Shown one piece after another: positions 50,518 to 59,083 of a stretch of DNA of 64,000 bases (within the stretch, counting starts at the first letter, position 1; each line of letters opens with the position of its first letter). The stretch spans positions 1,922,001 to 1,986,000 of the forward strand of contig NC_013757.1 of NCBI RefSeq assembly GCF_000025345.1, in the 5' to 3' direction. The position numbers were made by a program, and so were the translations under genes. The DNA comes from Geodermatophilus obscurus DSM 43160. GTDB lineage: Bacteria; Actinomycetota; Actinomycetes; Mycobacteriales; Geodermatophilaceae. The notes under the pieces were generated by a model, which worked only from the letters and a program-made list of their open reading frames with translations, did no database searches and was not told where the DNA came from.

Positions 50518-51041
50518 CAGATCTCCTTGAAGTGCTCGAACGGCTCGCCACAGCTGCGGCAGCGGCGCAGGGCCTTGCAGGCGGTCGCGCTGAACTCGCT
50601 CTGCTCCACGGTGTCCGGCGAACCGCACTGCGGGCAGACGGCGGTGCGGCGGGTGGGCCCGAGCTGCAGCGGGACGGGGCCGGGGGAGTGGACCGGTGCC
50701 GTCCCCGGCGGGGCGATGCCGCCGGCGGCGAGCTTGCGGCGGCCGTCCTCGCTGATCCAGTCGCTGGTCCAGGCGGGGGAGAGCACCGTGCGGACGTCGA
50801 CGTCGCGGAAGCCGGCCGCATGCAGCGCGTGCAGCAGGTCGGCCCGCATGACGCCCATCGCCGGGCAGCCGGAGTAGGTGGGCGTGATGTCGACGACGAC
50901 GGTGCCGTCGTCCTCCGTGCGGACGTCGCGCAGGACACCGAGGTCGGCGAGGGTCAGCATCGGCAGCTCGGGGTCGGTGACGGTCTCGGCCACGGCCCGG
51001 GGATCGGTGGGGGCAGCCCGCTGCAGCGTCACGGCGGTCAC
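50517..51041 (-). CDS. paaD: PaaD, assembly/maturation factor of the phenylacetyl-CoA epoxidase
   Basis: 174 residues from GTG 51041, overlapping the paaC stop. The N-terminal half is an MIP18/DUF59-type domain (V-T-D-P-E-L-P-M-L-T-L-A-D-L-G, T-P-T-Y-S-G-C-P-A), known in iron-sulfur assembly factors. The C-terminal half adds a Cys-rich part (C-P-Q-C-G-S near 138, then C-x-A-L-R-R-C-R-S-C), expected to bind zinc or iron. PaaD helps build the metal site of the epoxidase. The family has exactly this two-part form. Confidence 0.94.
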   Translation of the reverse strand: MTAVTLQRAAPTDPRAVAETVTDPELPMLTLADLGVLRDVRTEDDGTVVVDITPTYSGCPAMGVMRADLLHALHAAGFRDVDVRTVLSPAWTSDWISEDGRRKLAAGGIAPPGTAPVHSPGPVPLQLGPTRRTAVCPQCGSPDTVEQSEFSATACKALRRCRSCGEPFEHFKEI

Positions 51042-51949
51042 CAGGTCGCCGCCGGGTGCTGCCGGGCCAGCCCCTGCAGGGTCTCGAGCAGCTCGGTCAG
51101 CTCCGGTCCGTGCTCCCCGAGACGGCCCCGTGGCCCGGTGTCGGCGGGCCACTCCAGCACGGGGAGCGTGGCCCGCTCGAGCACCTGGGTCAGCACGTCG
51201 CGCACCTCGTCGCGGACGCCGGCCGGGTCGACGGCGACCCCGGCCGCGGTCAGCCGGGTCTCGACGTCCGTGGCGGTGAAGAGGTCGGCCATCAGCGGCC
51301 ACACCGCCTCGACGCCGTCCTGGGCGCGGCGGTGCGACTCCTCGGTGCCGTCGCCCAGGCGCAGCACCCAGCGCGCGGCGTGGTCGCGGTGGTAGGTGAG
51401 CTCCTTGACGCCCTTCTCGGCGATCGCGGCGAGGACCGGGTCACGGGAGTCGCGCAGCCGGGCGAAGACCGCGAGGCGGACGGACGCGGCCACGAGCAGT
51501 CGGATCATCGTCCGGGCGAAGTCGCCGTTCGGCGCCTCGACGAGCGCGGTGTTGCGGAACTCGTCGGCGTCGCGGAAGTAGGCGAGCGCGTCCTCGTCGG
51601 GGATGGAGTCGGTGGCCAGGTCGCGGGAGCGGCCGAGCACGCCGACGGTGCCGGCGCGGGCGAGCAGCAGCCGGGCCTGACCGAGCAGGTCGAGGCCGAT
51701 GTTGCCGATCGCGACCTCCTCCTCGAGCTCCGGCGCGTTGGTGATCCACTGCGTGAGCCGCTGCGCGAGCACGAGCGCGTCGTCGCCGAGCATGAGGCAG
51801 TAGGCGCCGAGGTCGGCGGGGTCGATGCCGTCGGGGACGGTGGTGTCGACGCCGGCCAGGGGCTCGTCGAAGCCGGTGCCGAAGGCCCAGTGGCCCTCGT
51901 CGCCGTGGGCGTTGGACAGCGCCTCGTAGACCGTTTCCTCGTGAACCAC
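51038..51949 (-). CDS. paaC: PaaC, structural subunit of the phenylacetyl-CoA epoxidase
   Basis: 303 residues from GTG 51949. A ferritin-like four-helix protein that pairs with PaaA; family motifs such as Y-C-L-M-L-G-D-D-A-L-V-L-A-Q-R-L, E-E-E-V-A-I-G-N-I-G-L-D-L-L-G-Q-A-R-L-L and H-R-D-H-A-A-R-W are present. Unlike PaaA it carries no functional di-iron set and acts as scaffold. The start overlaps nothing upstream: a 90-base gap to paaB holds a copy of an intergenic repeat. Confidence 0.95.
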   Translation of the reverse strand: MVHEETVYEALSNAHGDEGHWAFGTGFDEPLAGVDTTVPDGIDPADLGAYCLMLGDDALVLAQRLTQWITNAPELEEEVAIGNIGLDLLGQARLLLARAGTVGVLGRSRDLATDSIPDEDALAYFRDADEFRNTALVEAPNGDFARTMIRLLVAASVRLAVFARLRDSRDPVLAAIAEKGVKELTYHRDHAARWVLRLGDGTEESHRRAQDGVEAVWPLMADLFTATDVETRLTAAGVAVDPAGVRDEVRDVLTQVLERATLPVLEWPADTGPRGRLGEHGPELTELLETLQGLARQHPAATW

Positions 51950-51959
51950 GACGGAACGC

Positions 51960-52038
51960 TCCTTGCCTCGTGACGGGTGGATGGATGGCCCCTTCTCAGG
52001 GGCCCACGGCGAGCCGTGGGGGGAAGGGGTCTCCCTGC
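51960..52038. repeat. diverged copy of the intergenic repeat within the paa operon
   Basis: GGCCCCTTCTCAGGGGCC is a hairpin, followed by CACGGCGAGCCGTGGGGGGAAGGGG. The pieces GGGGGGAAGGGGTCTCCCTGC recall copies at 19.1 and 22.6 kb. It separates paaB from paaC; a processing or attenuation site is possible. Confidence 0.4.
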
Positions 52039-52039
52039 T

Positions 52040-52411
52040 TCAGATGTGGGGGACGTCCTCGGGGATCTCGTAGAACGTGGGGTGCCGGTAGACCTTGTCG
52101 CCGCTGGGGGCGAACAGCGGGTCCTTCTCGTCGGGGCTCGAGGCGGTGATGTCGGCGGCCCTGACCACCCAGATGCTCACGCCCTCGTTGCGCCGGGTGT
52201 AGAGGTCCCGGGCGGCGTCGATGGCCATCTCGTCGTCCGGGGCGTGCAGCGAGCCGACGTGCACGTGGTTGAGCCCGCGCTTGCCGCGGACGAACACCTC
52301 GTACAGCGGCCAGTCGCGCCTCACGGCCCGGCGGCGGGGCTCCACCGGCACCTCCGGGCCGGTCGGGATCGCGCCGTGCCCGCCCTCGGCGGTGACGTCC
52401 GTGGCGCTCAC
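52040..52411 (-). CDS. paaB: PaaB, small subunit of the phenylacetyl-CoA epoxidase
   Basis: 123 residues from GTG 52411, overlapping the paaA stop. The family core begins at about residue 32 ([22 protein letters not shown]), and a C-terminal segment [10 protein letters not shown] follows. The first 30 residues are an extra Gly/Pro-rich stretch, common in actinobacterial PaaB. PaaB bridges the PaaAC units into a larger complex. Confidence 0.95.
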   Translation of the reverse strand: MSATDVTAEGGHGAIPTGPEVPVEPRRRAVRRDWPLYEVFVRGKRGLNHVHVGSLHAPDDEMAIDAARDLYTRRNEGVSIWVVRAADITASSPDEKDPLFAPSGDKVYRHPTFYEIPEDVPHI

Positions 52412-53361
52412 GAGTGCTTCTCCGCGTACGCGGTGGCCGCCTCGGTCACCCACGCGTTGTCGTCCCGGGCCGCACGCCGACGGGCGAGGCGGATGGCGTT
52501 CATCGGGCCCTGGCCGCCGACGACCCGCTTGAACTCTTCCCAGTCGAGCTTGCCGAAGCGGTAGTGGCCGGTCCCGGGGTCGAACTCGAGCTCCGGGTCG
52601 GGGAACGTGACGCCGAGGACCTCGGCCTGCGGGACGGACATGTCGACGAACTTCTGACGCAGCTCGTCGTTGGTGTGCCGCTTGATGCCCCACGCCATCG
52701 ACTGCGCGGTGTTGGGGCTGTGCTCGTCAGGGGGGCCGAACATCATCAGCGTCGGCCACCACCAGCGGTCGACGGCGTCCTGCACCATCGCCCGCTGCTC
52801 GTCGGTGCCGCGCATCATGGTCATCAGCAGCTCGTAGCCCTGCCGCTGGTGGAAGGACTCCTCCTTGCAGATGCGGATCATCGCCCGCGCGTAGGGGCCG
52901 TAGGAGGACCGGCACAGCGGCACCTGGTTGCAGATCGCCGCGCCGTCGACCAGCCAGCCGATGACGCCGACGTCGGCGTAGCTCAGCGTGGGGTAGTTGA
53001 AAATCGAGCTGTACTTCTGCTTCTGCTCGATGAGCTTGTCGGTCAGGTCCGCCCGGTCGGCGCCGAGGGTCTCCGCCGCGGAGTAGAGGTACAGGCCGTG
53101 GCCGGCCTCGTCCTGCACCTTGGCCAGCAGCACCGACTTGCGGCGCAGGCTGGGGGCGGCCAGCAGCCAGTCGCCCTCCGGCTGCATCCCGATGATCTCC
53201 GAGTGCGCGTGCTGGGCGACCTGCCGGATGAGCGTCTTGCGGTAGCCCTCGGGCATCCAGTCCCGCGGCTCGATGCGGTGGTCGGCGGCGATCGTGGCGT
53301 CGAACTGCTCCTGCAGCGCGGCCTCGTCGGGGGCGGGCCGTTCCAGTGTGGGTGCCGACAT
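52408..53361 (-). CDS. paaA: PaaA, catalytic di-iron subunit of ring-1,2-phenylacetyl-CoA epoxidase
   Basis: 317 residues from ATG 53361, with GAGGGGAACG upstream. A ferritin-like catalytic subunit with carboxylate/His iron ligands in [10 protein letters not shown] and the later [10 protein letters not shown]. It epoxidises the aromatic ring of phenylacetyl-CoA with oxygen, the key step of aerobic degradation. First gene of paaABCDE, divergent from paaK. An operator of the CTGACC-N4-GGTCGG type lies about 35 bases upstream, next to a TAAATA -10-like element. Confidence 0.97.
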   Translation of the reverse strand: MSAPTLERPAPDEAALQEQFDATIAADHRIEPRDWMPEGYRKTLIRQVAQHAHSEIIGMQPEGDWLLAAPSLRRKSVLLAKVQDEAGHGLYLYSAAETLGADRADLTDKLIEQKQKYSSIFNYPTLSYADVGVIGWLVDGAAICNQVPLCRSSYGPYARAMIRICKEESFHQRQGYELLMTMMRGTDEQRAMVQDAVDRWWWPTLMMFGPPDEHSPNTAQSMAWGIKRHTNDELRQKFVDMSVPQAEVLGVTFPDPELEFDPGTGHYRFGKLDWEEFKRVVGGQGPMNAIRLARRRAARDDNAWVTEAATAYAEKHS

Positions 53362-53392
53362 CTCGTTCCCCTCGGCGTGCGACTCGAACTAT

Positions 53393-53414
53393 TTACTGAC
53401 CGGATGGTCGGTAA
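53393..53414. promoter_or_regulatory. PaaR-type operator upstream of paaA
   Basis: The core CTGACC-GGAT-GGTCGG (53396-53411) is flanked by TTA and TAA, extending the arms to nine bases with one mismatch. It abuts the likely paaA -10 element on the minus strand. Confidence 0.7.
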
Positions 53415-53504
53415 TGAGTGTGCACGATGCCGCGCCGTCGCACAAGCCCGCTGCGCGGAGTTCGTGCAGGGGCTTGACAGGTGGGTCCCGGGGGAGTTGG
53501 TTAC

Positions 53505-53520
53505 CTGACCATCCGGTCGG
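53505..53520. promoter_or_regulatory. PaaR-type operator upstream of paaK
   Basis: CTGACC-ATCC-GGTCGG, the same consensus as at paaA, 66 bases before the paaK start codon. Confidence 0.7.
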
Positions 53521-53585
53521 TATTTGGAGCGACGCCCCCCGCCGACCGTCCGGCGACGACGCTCACGACCACGGAGGCCTCCGCC

Positions 53586-54926
53586 ATGACGGCTGTGACC
53601 AGCGAGCCCACCCGGCGCCTGGGAGCTCCTCCCGACCCGGGCCTCCTCGACCCGGCGGAACGGCTGTCCGTCGAGGAGTTGCGCACCCTGCAGCTCGAGC
53701 GGCTGCAGTGGACCCTGCGGCACGCCTACGACAACGTGCCGCACTACCGGGCGGCCTTCGACGCGGCCGGCGTCCACCCCGACGACTGCCGGGAGCTGGC
53801 CGACCTGGCGAGGTTCCCCACCACCAGCAAGGCCGACCTGCGCGACAACTACCCGTTCGGCATGTTCGCCGTCCCCCAGGACCAGGTGCGCCGGGTGCAC
53901 GCCTCCTCCGGCACCACCGGCCGCCCCACCGTCGTCGGCTACACCGAGCGCGACATCGACACCTGGGCCACCGTCATGGCCCGCTCCATCCGGGCGGCCG
54001 GCGGGCTGCCCGGCGACAAGCTGCACAACGCCTATGGCTACGGCCTGTTCACCGGCGGGCTGGGCGCCCACTACGGCGCCGAGAAGCTCGGCTGCACCGT
54101 CATCCCGATCTCCGGCGGCATGACCCCACGCCAGGTCCAGCTGATCACCGACTTCGAGCCGAGGGTGATCATGGTGACGCCCTCGTACATGCTCACCGTG
54201 ATCGACGAGTTCGAGAAGCAGGGCCTGGACCCCAGGGCCAGCTCGCTGGAGATCGGCATCTTCGGCGCCGAGCCGTGGACCGAGCAGATGCGCCGCGAGA
54301 TGGAGGAGCGCGCCGGCATCCACGCCGTCGACATCTACGGCCTGTCGGAGGTGATGGGCCCCGGCGTCGCCCAGGAGTGCGTCGAGACCAAGGACGGCCT
54401 GCACGTCTGGGAGGACCACTTCTACCCGGAGGTCATCGACCCGCTCACCGGTGAGGTGCTTCCCGACGGCGAGCAGGGCGAGCTGGTGTTCACCTCGCTC
54501 ACCAAGGAGGCCATGCCGGTCATCCGGTACCGCACCCGCGACCTCACCCGCCTGCTGCCCGGCACCGCCCGGCCCGGCATGCGGCGCATGGAGAAGATCA
54601 CCGGCCGCACCGACGACATGATCATCCTGCGCGGGGTCAACCTGTTCCCGACCCAGATCGAGGAGATCGTGCTCCGGACCCCGGGGCTCTCCCCGCACTT
54701 CGCCCTGGAGCTGACCACCCGCGGCCGGATGGACCACCTCACCGCCCGGGTCGAGGCCCGGCCCGACTGCCCGGCCGAGCGCCGGCCGATCGCCGCCGCC
54801 GAGGTCACCCAGGCGGTGAAGGACACCGTCGGCACCAGCATCGAGGTCGTCGTCGTGGACCCGGAGACGCTGGCCCGGTCGATGGGCAAGCTCAAGCGGC
54901 TCTACGACCTCCGGGACCGGGCGTGA
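53586..54926 (+). CDS. paaK: phenylacetate-CoA ligase
   Basis: 446 residues from ATG 53586. An adenylate-forming enzyme with the nucleotide loop S-S-G-T-T-G-R-P-T (107-115), the Y-G-L-S-E signature near residue 250, and C-terminal R-T-D-D-M-I-I-L-R-G-V-N-L-F-P with the usual mobile domain. It makes phenylacetyl-CoA from phenylacetate, ATP and CoA in the cytoplasm and thus feeds PaaABCDE. First gene of the plus-strand operon paaK, regulator, paaZ; the next start overlaps the stop (GTGA). Confidence 0.97.
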   Translation: MTAVTSEPTRRLGAPPDPGLLDPAERLSVEELRTLQLERLQWTLRHAYDNVPHYRAAFDAAGVHPDDCRELADLARFPTTSKADLRDNYPFGMFAVPQDQVRRVHASSGTTGRPTVVGYTERDIDTWATVMARSIRAAGGLPGDKLHNAYGYGLFTGGLGAHYGAEKLGCTVIPISGGMTPRQVQLITDFEPRVIMVTPSYMLTVIDEFEKQGLDPRASSLEIGIFGAEPWTEQMRREMEERAGIHAVDIYGLSEVMGPGVAQECVETKDGLHVWEDHFYPEVIDPLTGEVLPDGEQGELVFTSLTKEAMPVIRYRTRDLTRLLPGTARPGMRRMEKITGRTDDMIILRGVNLFPTQIEEIVLRTPGLSPHFALELTTRGRMDHLTARVEARPDCPAERRPIAAAEVTQAVKDTVGTSIEVVVVDPETLARSMGKLKRLYDLRDRA

Positions 54927-55552
54927 CCTCGATCGAGAACGGCTCCCGGGTCCGGCGCGGCCGCCCGGGTCACTCGCTGGACTCCCTGCTCGACGTCGCC
55001 GTCGCCGTCTTCAACGAGCGCGGCTACGACGCGACGAGCATGGAGGAGCTGGCCACGCGGCTCGGCGTCACCAAGTCGGCGATCTACCACCACGTGTCCA
55101 GCAAGGTCGAGCTGCTCCGCCTGGCACTCGACCGGGCCCTGGACGCGCTGTTCGCCGTCACGGAGGAGCCGGGCGCCACCAGTGGGCCGGCCATCGACCG
55201 CCTCGAGCACGTCGTCCGCGGCTCGGTGCGCGTGCTCGCCGCCGAGCTGCCGTTCGTGACCCTGCTGCTGCGGGTGCGCGGCAACTCCCCGGTCGAGCAG
55301 GCGGCCCTCCAACGGCGTCGTCGGTTCGACCGCGTCGTGACCGACCTGGTACGCGCCGCGGAGGAGGAGGGCGACGTCCGCCCCGACGTCGACCCCGCCA
55401 TCACCAGCCGCCTGCTGTTCGGCACGGTCAACTCGCTGACCGAGTGGTACCGGCCGGACGGCGGCCTGTCCGCCGACGACCTCGCCGACGCGCTCGTCGC
55501 CACGACCTTCCAGGGCCTGCGCGCCCGGCCCGCCCCGACGCCACCGTCCTGA
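54923..55552 (+). CDS. paaR: TetR-family regulator, PaaR-like
   Basis: 209 residues from GTG 54923, overlapping paaK. An N-terminal helix-turn-helix (T-S-M-E-E-L-A-T-R-L-G-V-T-K-S-A-I-Y-H-H, about residues 38-57) is followed by an all-helical ligand domain. Its place between paaK and paaZ and the operator pairs upstream of paaA and paaK identify it as the local phenylacetate repressor; in this regulator group phenylacetyl-CoA usually releases DNA. The operator set also includes the transporter at 60080. Confidence 0.9.
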   Translation: MTSIENGSRVRRGRPGHSLDSLLDVAVAVFNERGYDATSMEELATRLGVTKSAIYHHVSSKVELLRLALDRALDALFAVTEEPGATSGPAIDRLEHVVRGSVRVLAAELPFVTLLLRVRGNSPVEQAALQRRRRFDRVVTDLVRAAEEEGDVRPDVDPAITSRLLFGTVNSLTEWYRPDGGLSADDLADALVATTFQGLRARPAPTPPS

Positions 55553-55594
55553 CCGATCCATTCCTCCGCGGAGGAGCGCCAGAGGAGTCTCCCG

Positions 55595-57655
55595 ATGACC
55601 GCACCCCTGCTCCAGAGCTACGTCGCCGGTCGCTGGTACACCGCACCCGACGAGGGCACGCCGATCGCCGACGCCGTCACCGGGGAGACCGTCGTCCGGA
55701 TCAGCAGCACCGGCCTCGACGTCCCCGCCATGCTCGACCACGCCCGCACCGTCGGCGGACCGGCGCTGCGCGAGCTGACCTTCCACCAGCGGGCCGGCCT
55801 GCTCAAGCAGCTGGGCCTGAGGCTGATGGCCGGCAAGGACGAGTTCTACGCGCTCTCCCGCCGCACCGGCGCCACCGACCGCGACAGCGCGGTGGACGTC
55901 GACGGCGGTTTCGGGACCGTGCTCTCCTACGCCAGCAAGGGTCGCCGCGAGCTGCCCGACGACACCGTCGTCCTCAACGGCGCCGTCGAGCCCCTGGGCA
56001 GGGGCGGCACCTTCGTCGGCCAGCACCTGTACACGCCGCTGCGCGGGGTCGCCGTGCAGATCAACGCGTTCAACTTCCCGGTCTGGGGGTTCCTGGAGAA
56101 GCTGGCGCCCGCGTTCCTCGCCGGCGTGCCGACGATCGTCAAGCCGGCCAGCCAGACCGCCTACCTCACCGAGGCCGTCGTCCGGACGATCGTCGAGTCC
56201 GGCCTGCTGCCCGAGGGCTCGCTGCAGCTGCTGGCGGGCAGCGCGACCGGCCTGCTCGACGGGCTGGCCGGTCAGGACCTGGTCTTCTTCACCGGCTCGG
56301 CCGCCACGGCGCGCAAGCTGCGCAGTCATCCCGCGGTCGTGGCCAACTCGGTCCGCTTCAACGCCGAGGCGGACTCGCTCAACTGCTCCGTGCTCGGCCC
56401 GGACGCCGGCCCGGACACCCCCGAGTTCGACCTCTTCGTCGAGCAGCTCGTCACCGAGATGACGGTCAAGGCCGGCCAGAAGTGCACCGCCATCCGCCGG
56501 GCGTTCGTCCCGCGCACCCTGGTGGACGACGTCGTCGAGGCGACCCGGGACCGGCTGGCGGAGGTCGTCGTCGGTGCGCCGGGCGCCGAAGGCGTCCGGA
56601 TGGGTGCCCTGGCCAGCCGGGGCCAGCGCGAGGAGGTGCTGCGCTCGCTGAAGGCGCTGCGCGGTGTCGCCGAGCTGGTGGCCGGCGACCCCGAGCACTT
56701 CGAGGTGGTGGGTGCCGACCGGGACCGCGGCGCGTTCCTGCCGCCGATGCTGCTGCGCTGCGACGACCTGACCGCCGCGGAGCCGCACGACGTCGAGGCG
56801 TTCGGGCCGGTCAGCACGGTCCTGCCCTACGACGACGTGGCGCAGGCTGTCGAACTGGCCGCGCGGGGCCAGGGCAGCCTGGTCGGCTCGGTGGTGACCC
56901 ACGACCGGCAGTTCGCCCGGGAGTTCGTGCTCGGCGCCGCCCACGCGCACGGCCGGATCCTGGTGCTGGACCGGGACGACGCGGCGGAGAACACCGGGCA
57001 CGGCTCGCCGCTGCCGGTGCTGGTGCACGGTGGCCCGGGCCGCGCGGGCGGGGGCGAGGAGCTCGGTGGGATCCGTGGTGTGCTGCACCACATGCAGCGG
57101 ACCGCCGTGCAGGCCTCACCCGACCAGCTCACCGCCATCGGCGGACGCTGGGTCGCCGGGGCCGAGCGCAACGACGACGGCGTGCACCCGTTCCGCAAGT
57201 CGCTGGCCGAGCTGCGCGTCGGTGACTCGGTCACCGCCGGGCCGCGGACGGTCACGCTCGAGGACATCGAGCACTTCGCCGAGTTCACCGGCGACACCTT
57301 CTACGCCCACATGGACGAGGAGGCCGCCCGCGCCAACCCGCTCTTCGGTGGCCGGGTGGCGCACGGCTACCTGCTCGTCTCGTTCGCTGCCGGCCTGTTC
57401 GTCGACCCGGCCCCGGGACCGGTGCTGGCCAACTACGGCGTGGACGACCTGCGCTTCCTCACTCCGGTGAAGCCGGGGGAGGAGCTGACGGTCACCCTCA
57501 CCGCCAAGCAGATCAGCTCGCGCGGCGGCGCCGACCACGGCGAGGTCCGCTGGGACGCCGTCCTGGTCAACGGCGAGGGCAAGCCGGTGGCCACCTACGA
57601 CGTCCTGACCATGGTGGCCAAGACCTGGCCGCCCGCGGCGGGGACCCCGTCCTGA
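55595..57655 (+). CDS. paaZ: bifunctional oxepin-CoA hydrolase / 3-oxo-5,6-dehydrosuberyl-CoA semialdehyde dehydrogenase
   Basis: 686 residues from ATG 55595. Residues 1-520 are an aldehyde dehydrogenase with N-A-F-N-F-P-V-W-G at about 157, catalytic Glu258 (F-N-A-E-A-D-S) and Cys297 (G-Q-K-C-T-A). Residues about 540-686 are a MaoC hot-dog domain (F-T-G-D-T-F-Y-A-H-M-D) that opens the oxepin ring. Both sites appear intact. The enzyme opens the ring and oxidises the reactive aldehyde without release. Last gene of the paaK operon, followed by a hairpin. Confidence 0.96.
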   Translation: MTAPLLQSYVAGRWYTAPDEGTPIADAVTGETVVRISSTGLDVPAMLDHARTVGGPALRELTFHQRAGLLKQLGLRLMAGKDEFYALSRRTGATDRDSAVDVDGGFGTVLSYASKGRRELPDDTVVLNGAVEPLGRGGTFVGQHLYTPLRGVAVQINAFNFPVWGFLEKLAPAFLAGVPTIVKPASQTAYLTEAVVRTIVESGLLPEGSLQLLAGSATGLLDGLAGQDLVFFTGSAATARKLRSHPAVVANSVRFNAEADSLNCSVLGPDAGPDTPEFDLFVEQLVTEMTVKAGQKCTAIRRAFVPRTLVDDVVEATRDRLAEVVVGAPGAEGVRMGALASRGQREEVLRSLKALRGVAELVAGDPEHFEVVGADRDRGAFLPPMLLRCDDLTAAEPHDVEAFGPVSTVLPYDDVAQAVELAARGQGSLVGSVVTHDRQFAREFVLGAAHAHGRILVLDRDDAAENTGHGSPLPVLVHGGPGRAGGGEELGGIRGVLHHMQRTAVQASPDQLTAIGGRWVAGAERNDDGVHPFRKSLAELRVGDSVTAGPRTVTLEDIEHFAEFTGDTFYAHMDEEAARANPLFGGRVAHGYLLVSFAAGLFVDPAPGPVLANYGVDDLRFLTPVKPGEELTVTLTAKQISSRGGADHGEVRWDAVLVNGEGKPVATYDVLTMVAKTWPPAAGTPS

Positions 57656-57658
57656 CCG

Positions 57659-57720
57659 GGCGAGATCTGCACACTCGCTGCTCCGAGGCGCCGGAAGAGC
57701 GCGAGTGTGCAGATCTCGCC
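57659..57720. terminator. 20-bp hairpin between convergent paaZ and P450 genes
   Basis: GGCGAGATCTGCACACTCGC (57659-57678) and GCGAGTGTGCAGATCTCGCC (57701-57720) are exact reverse complements, separated by 22 bases. It lies between two gene ends that point at each other, so it may serve both; the loop itself is unusually long. Confidence 0.8.
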
Positions 57721-57738
57721 GACGGGGCCGGACGCGGT

Positions 57739-59067
57739 TCAACCGGCGCAGAGCCAGCGGATCGGCAGCCGCTTGACCCCGCGCTGGAAGGTCGACCGCA
57801 GCAGCGCCGGCGACCCGTCGAGCTCGAGGCGCCCGGTGCGACGCAGCAGCTCGCCGAAGAGCGCGCGCATCTGCGCCCGGGCCAGCTGACCGCCGAGGCA
57901 GAAGTGCGGCCCGTGCCCGAAGGACAGGTGCGGATTGGGGGATCGGCGGACGTCGAAGCGGTCGGGATCGGCGAACACGGACTCGTCGCGGTTGGCGGAC
58001 GTGAAAGACACGACGACCTTGTCCCCGGCCCCGATCCGGACGCCGGCGAGCTCGACGTCGCGGGTCGCGGTGCGGCGGAAGACCATGACCGGCGTCCACC
58101 AGCGCAGCATCTCGTCGACCGCGCCGGGCAGCAGGGACGGGTGGGTGCGCAGCACGGCCAGCTGCTCGGGGTGCTGCAGCAGGGCGATGAGGCCGCCGGG
58201 AAGGCCGTTGCGCAGGGTCTCGTTCCCGGCGACGGCGAACAGCCAGAACGTGTTCTCGAACTCGGCGTCGCTGACGCGGCCGCCGCCCTCGTCGACCTGC
58301 GCCAGCAGGATCGACATCACGTCGTTCCCGGGCGCCCGCCGCTTCTCCTCGGCCAGCAGCCGGGCGTAGGCGTAGAGGTCGGGCATGCCGGCCCGGGTCC
58401 GCGGATCGGGCATGCGCCCGTCGGCGTCGGGGACCGGCCGCAGCGCCAGCACCTCCCGTGCCATCGCCGTTCCACCGGTGCCGTCGAAGGCGGCCGACGT
58501 GGCGTAGTCGGGGTCCTGCCAGCCGATCACCCGGTTCGACCAGTCGAACATCAGCCAGCGGTCCTCTGCCGGCACGCCGAGCACGTCGGCGAGGGTGAGC
58601 AGCGGCAGGTCGGCAGCGACGTCCTTCGCGAAGTCGGACCGGCCCTCGCGCGCGCCGGCGACCATCCGGTCGACCAGTCGTGCCGCCGTCGCCTGGATCG
58701 CCTCGGTCAGCGCTGCGACGGCCCGGGGCGTGAAGGAGCGGGTCAGCAGCCGCCGCAGCCGGCTGTGGTCCGGCGGGTCCATGTTCAGCATCATCCGGCG
58801 CACCCAGTCGAGATCGGCGGCGTCGCGGACCTGGGTCGCGCCGAGCCACGAGGAGAACGTCGCCGCGTCGCGCAGCACCCGCCCGACGTCGGCGTGCCGC
58901 AGGACGAGCCAGAACCCCGGCCCGGCCGGCTGACCGTGCAGGGCGGGCTCGTCGACCCACGCGACCGGCGTGTCCGCCCGCAGCCGGCGCAGCAGCTCGA
59001 ACGGCGGGCCGGTCTCGTAGGTCGCCGGGTCGACGAGGGGTGCGCTGTCCACGGGCCCGGCCGTCAT
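57739..59067 (-). CDS. cytochrome P450
   Basis: 442 residues from ATG 59067, with GGAGGCAGG upstream. Diagnostic parts: I-helix A-G-N-E-T (280-284), Glu319-x-x-Arg322, and the haem loop F-G-H-G-P-H-F-C-L-G-G (Cys390). The stretch N-M-D-P-P-D-H-S-R-L-R-R-L-L is typical of the CYP125/CYP142/CYP124 group, which oxidise sterol side chains or methyl-branched lipids. No ferredoxin or reductase is nearby. Association with the phenylacetate genes may be chance, or it may act on an aromatic precursor. Confidence 0.93.
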   Translation of the reverse strand: MTAGPVDSAPLVDPATYETGPPFELLRRLRADTPVAWVDEPALHGQPAGPGFWLVLRHADVGRVLRDAATFSSWLGATQVRDAADLDWVRRMMLNMDPPDHSRLRRLLTRSFTPRAVAALTEAIQATAARLVDRMVAGAREGRSDFAKDVAADLPLLTLADVLGVPAEDRWLMFDWSNRVIGWQDPDYATSAAFDGTGGTAMAREVLALRPVPDADGRMPDPRTRAGMPDLYAYARLLAEEKRRAPGNDVMSILLAQVDEGGGRVSDAEFENTFWLFAVAGNETLRNGLPGGLIALLQHPEQLAVLRTHPSLLPGAVDEMLRWWTPVMVFRRTATRDVELAGVRIGAGDKVVVSFTSANRDESVFADPDRFDVRRSPNPHLSFGHGPHFCLGGQLARAQMRALFGELLRRTGRLELDGSPALLRSTFQRGVKRLPIRWLCAG

Positions 59068-59083
59068 CGCGCCTGCCTCCGGC

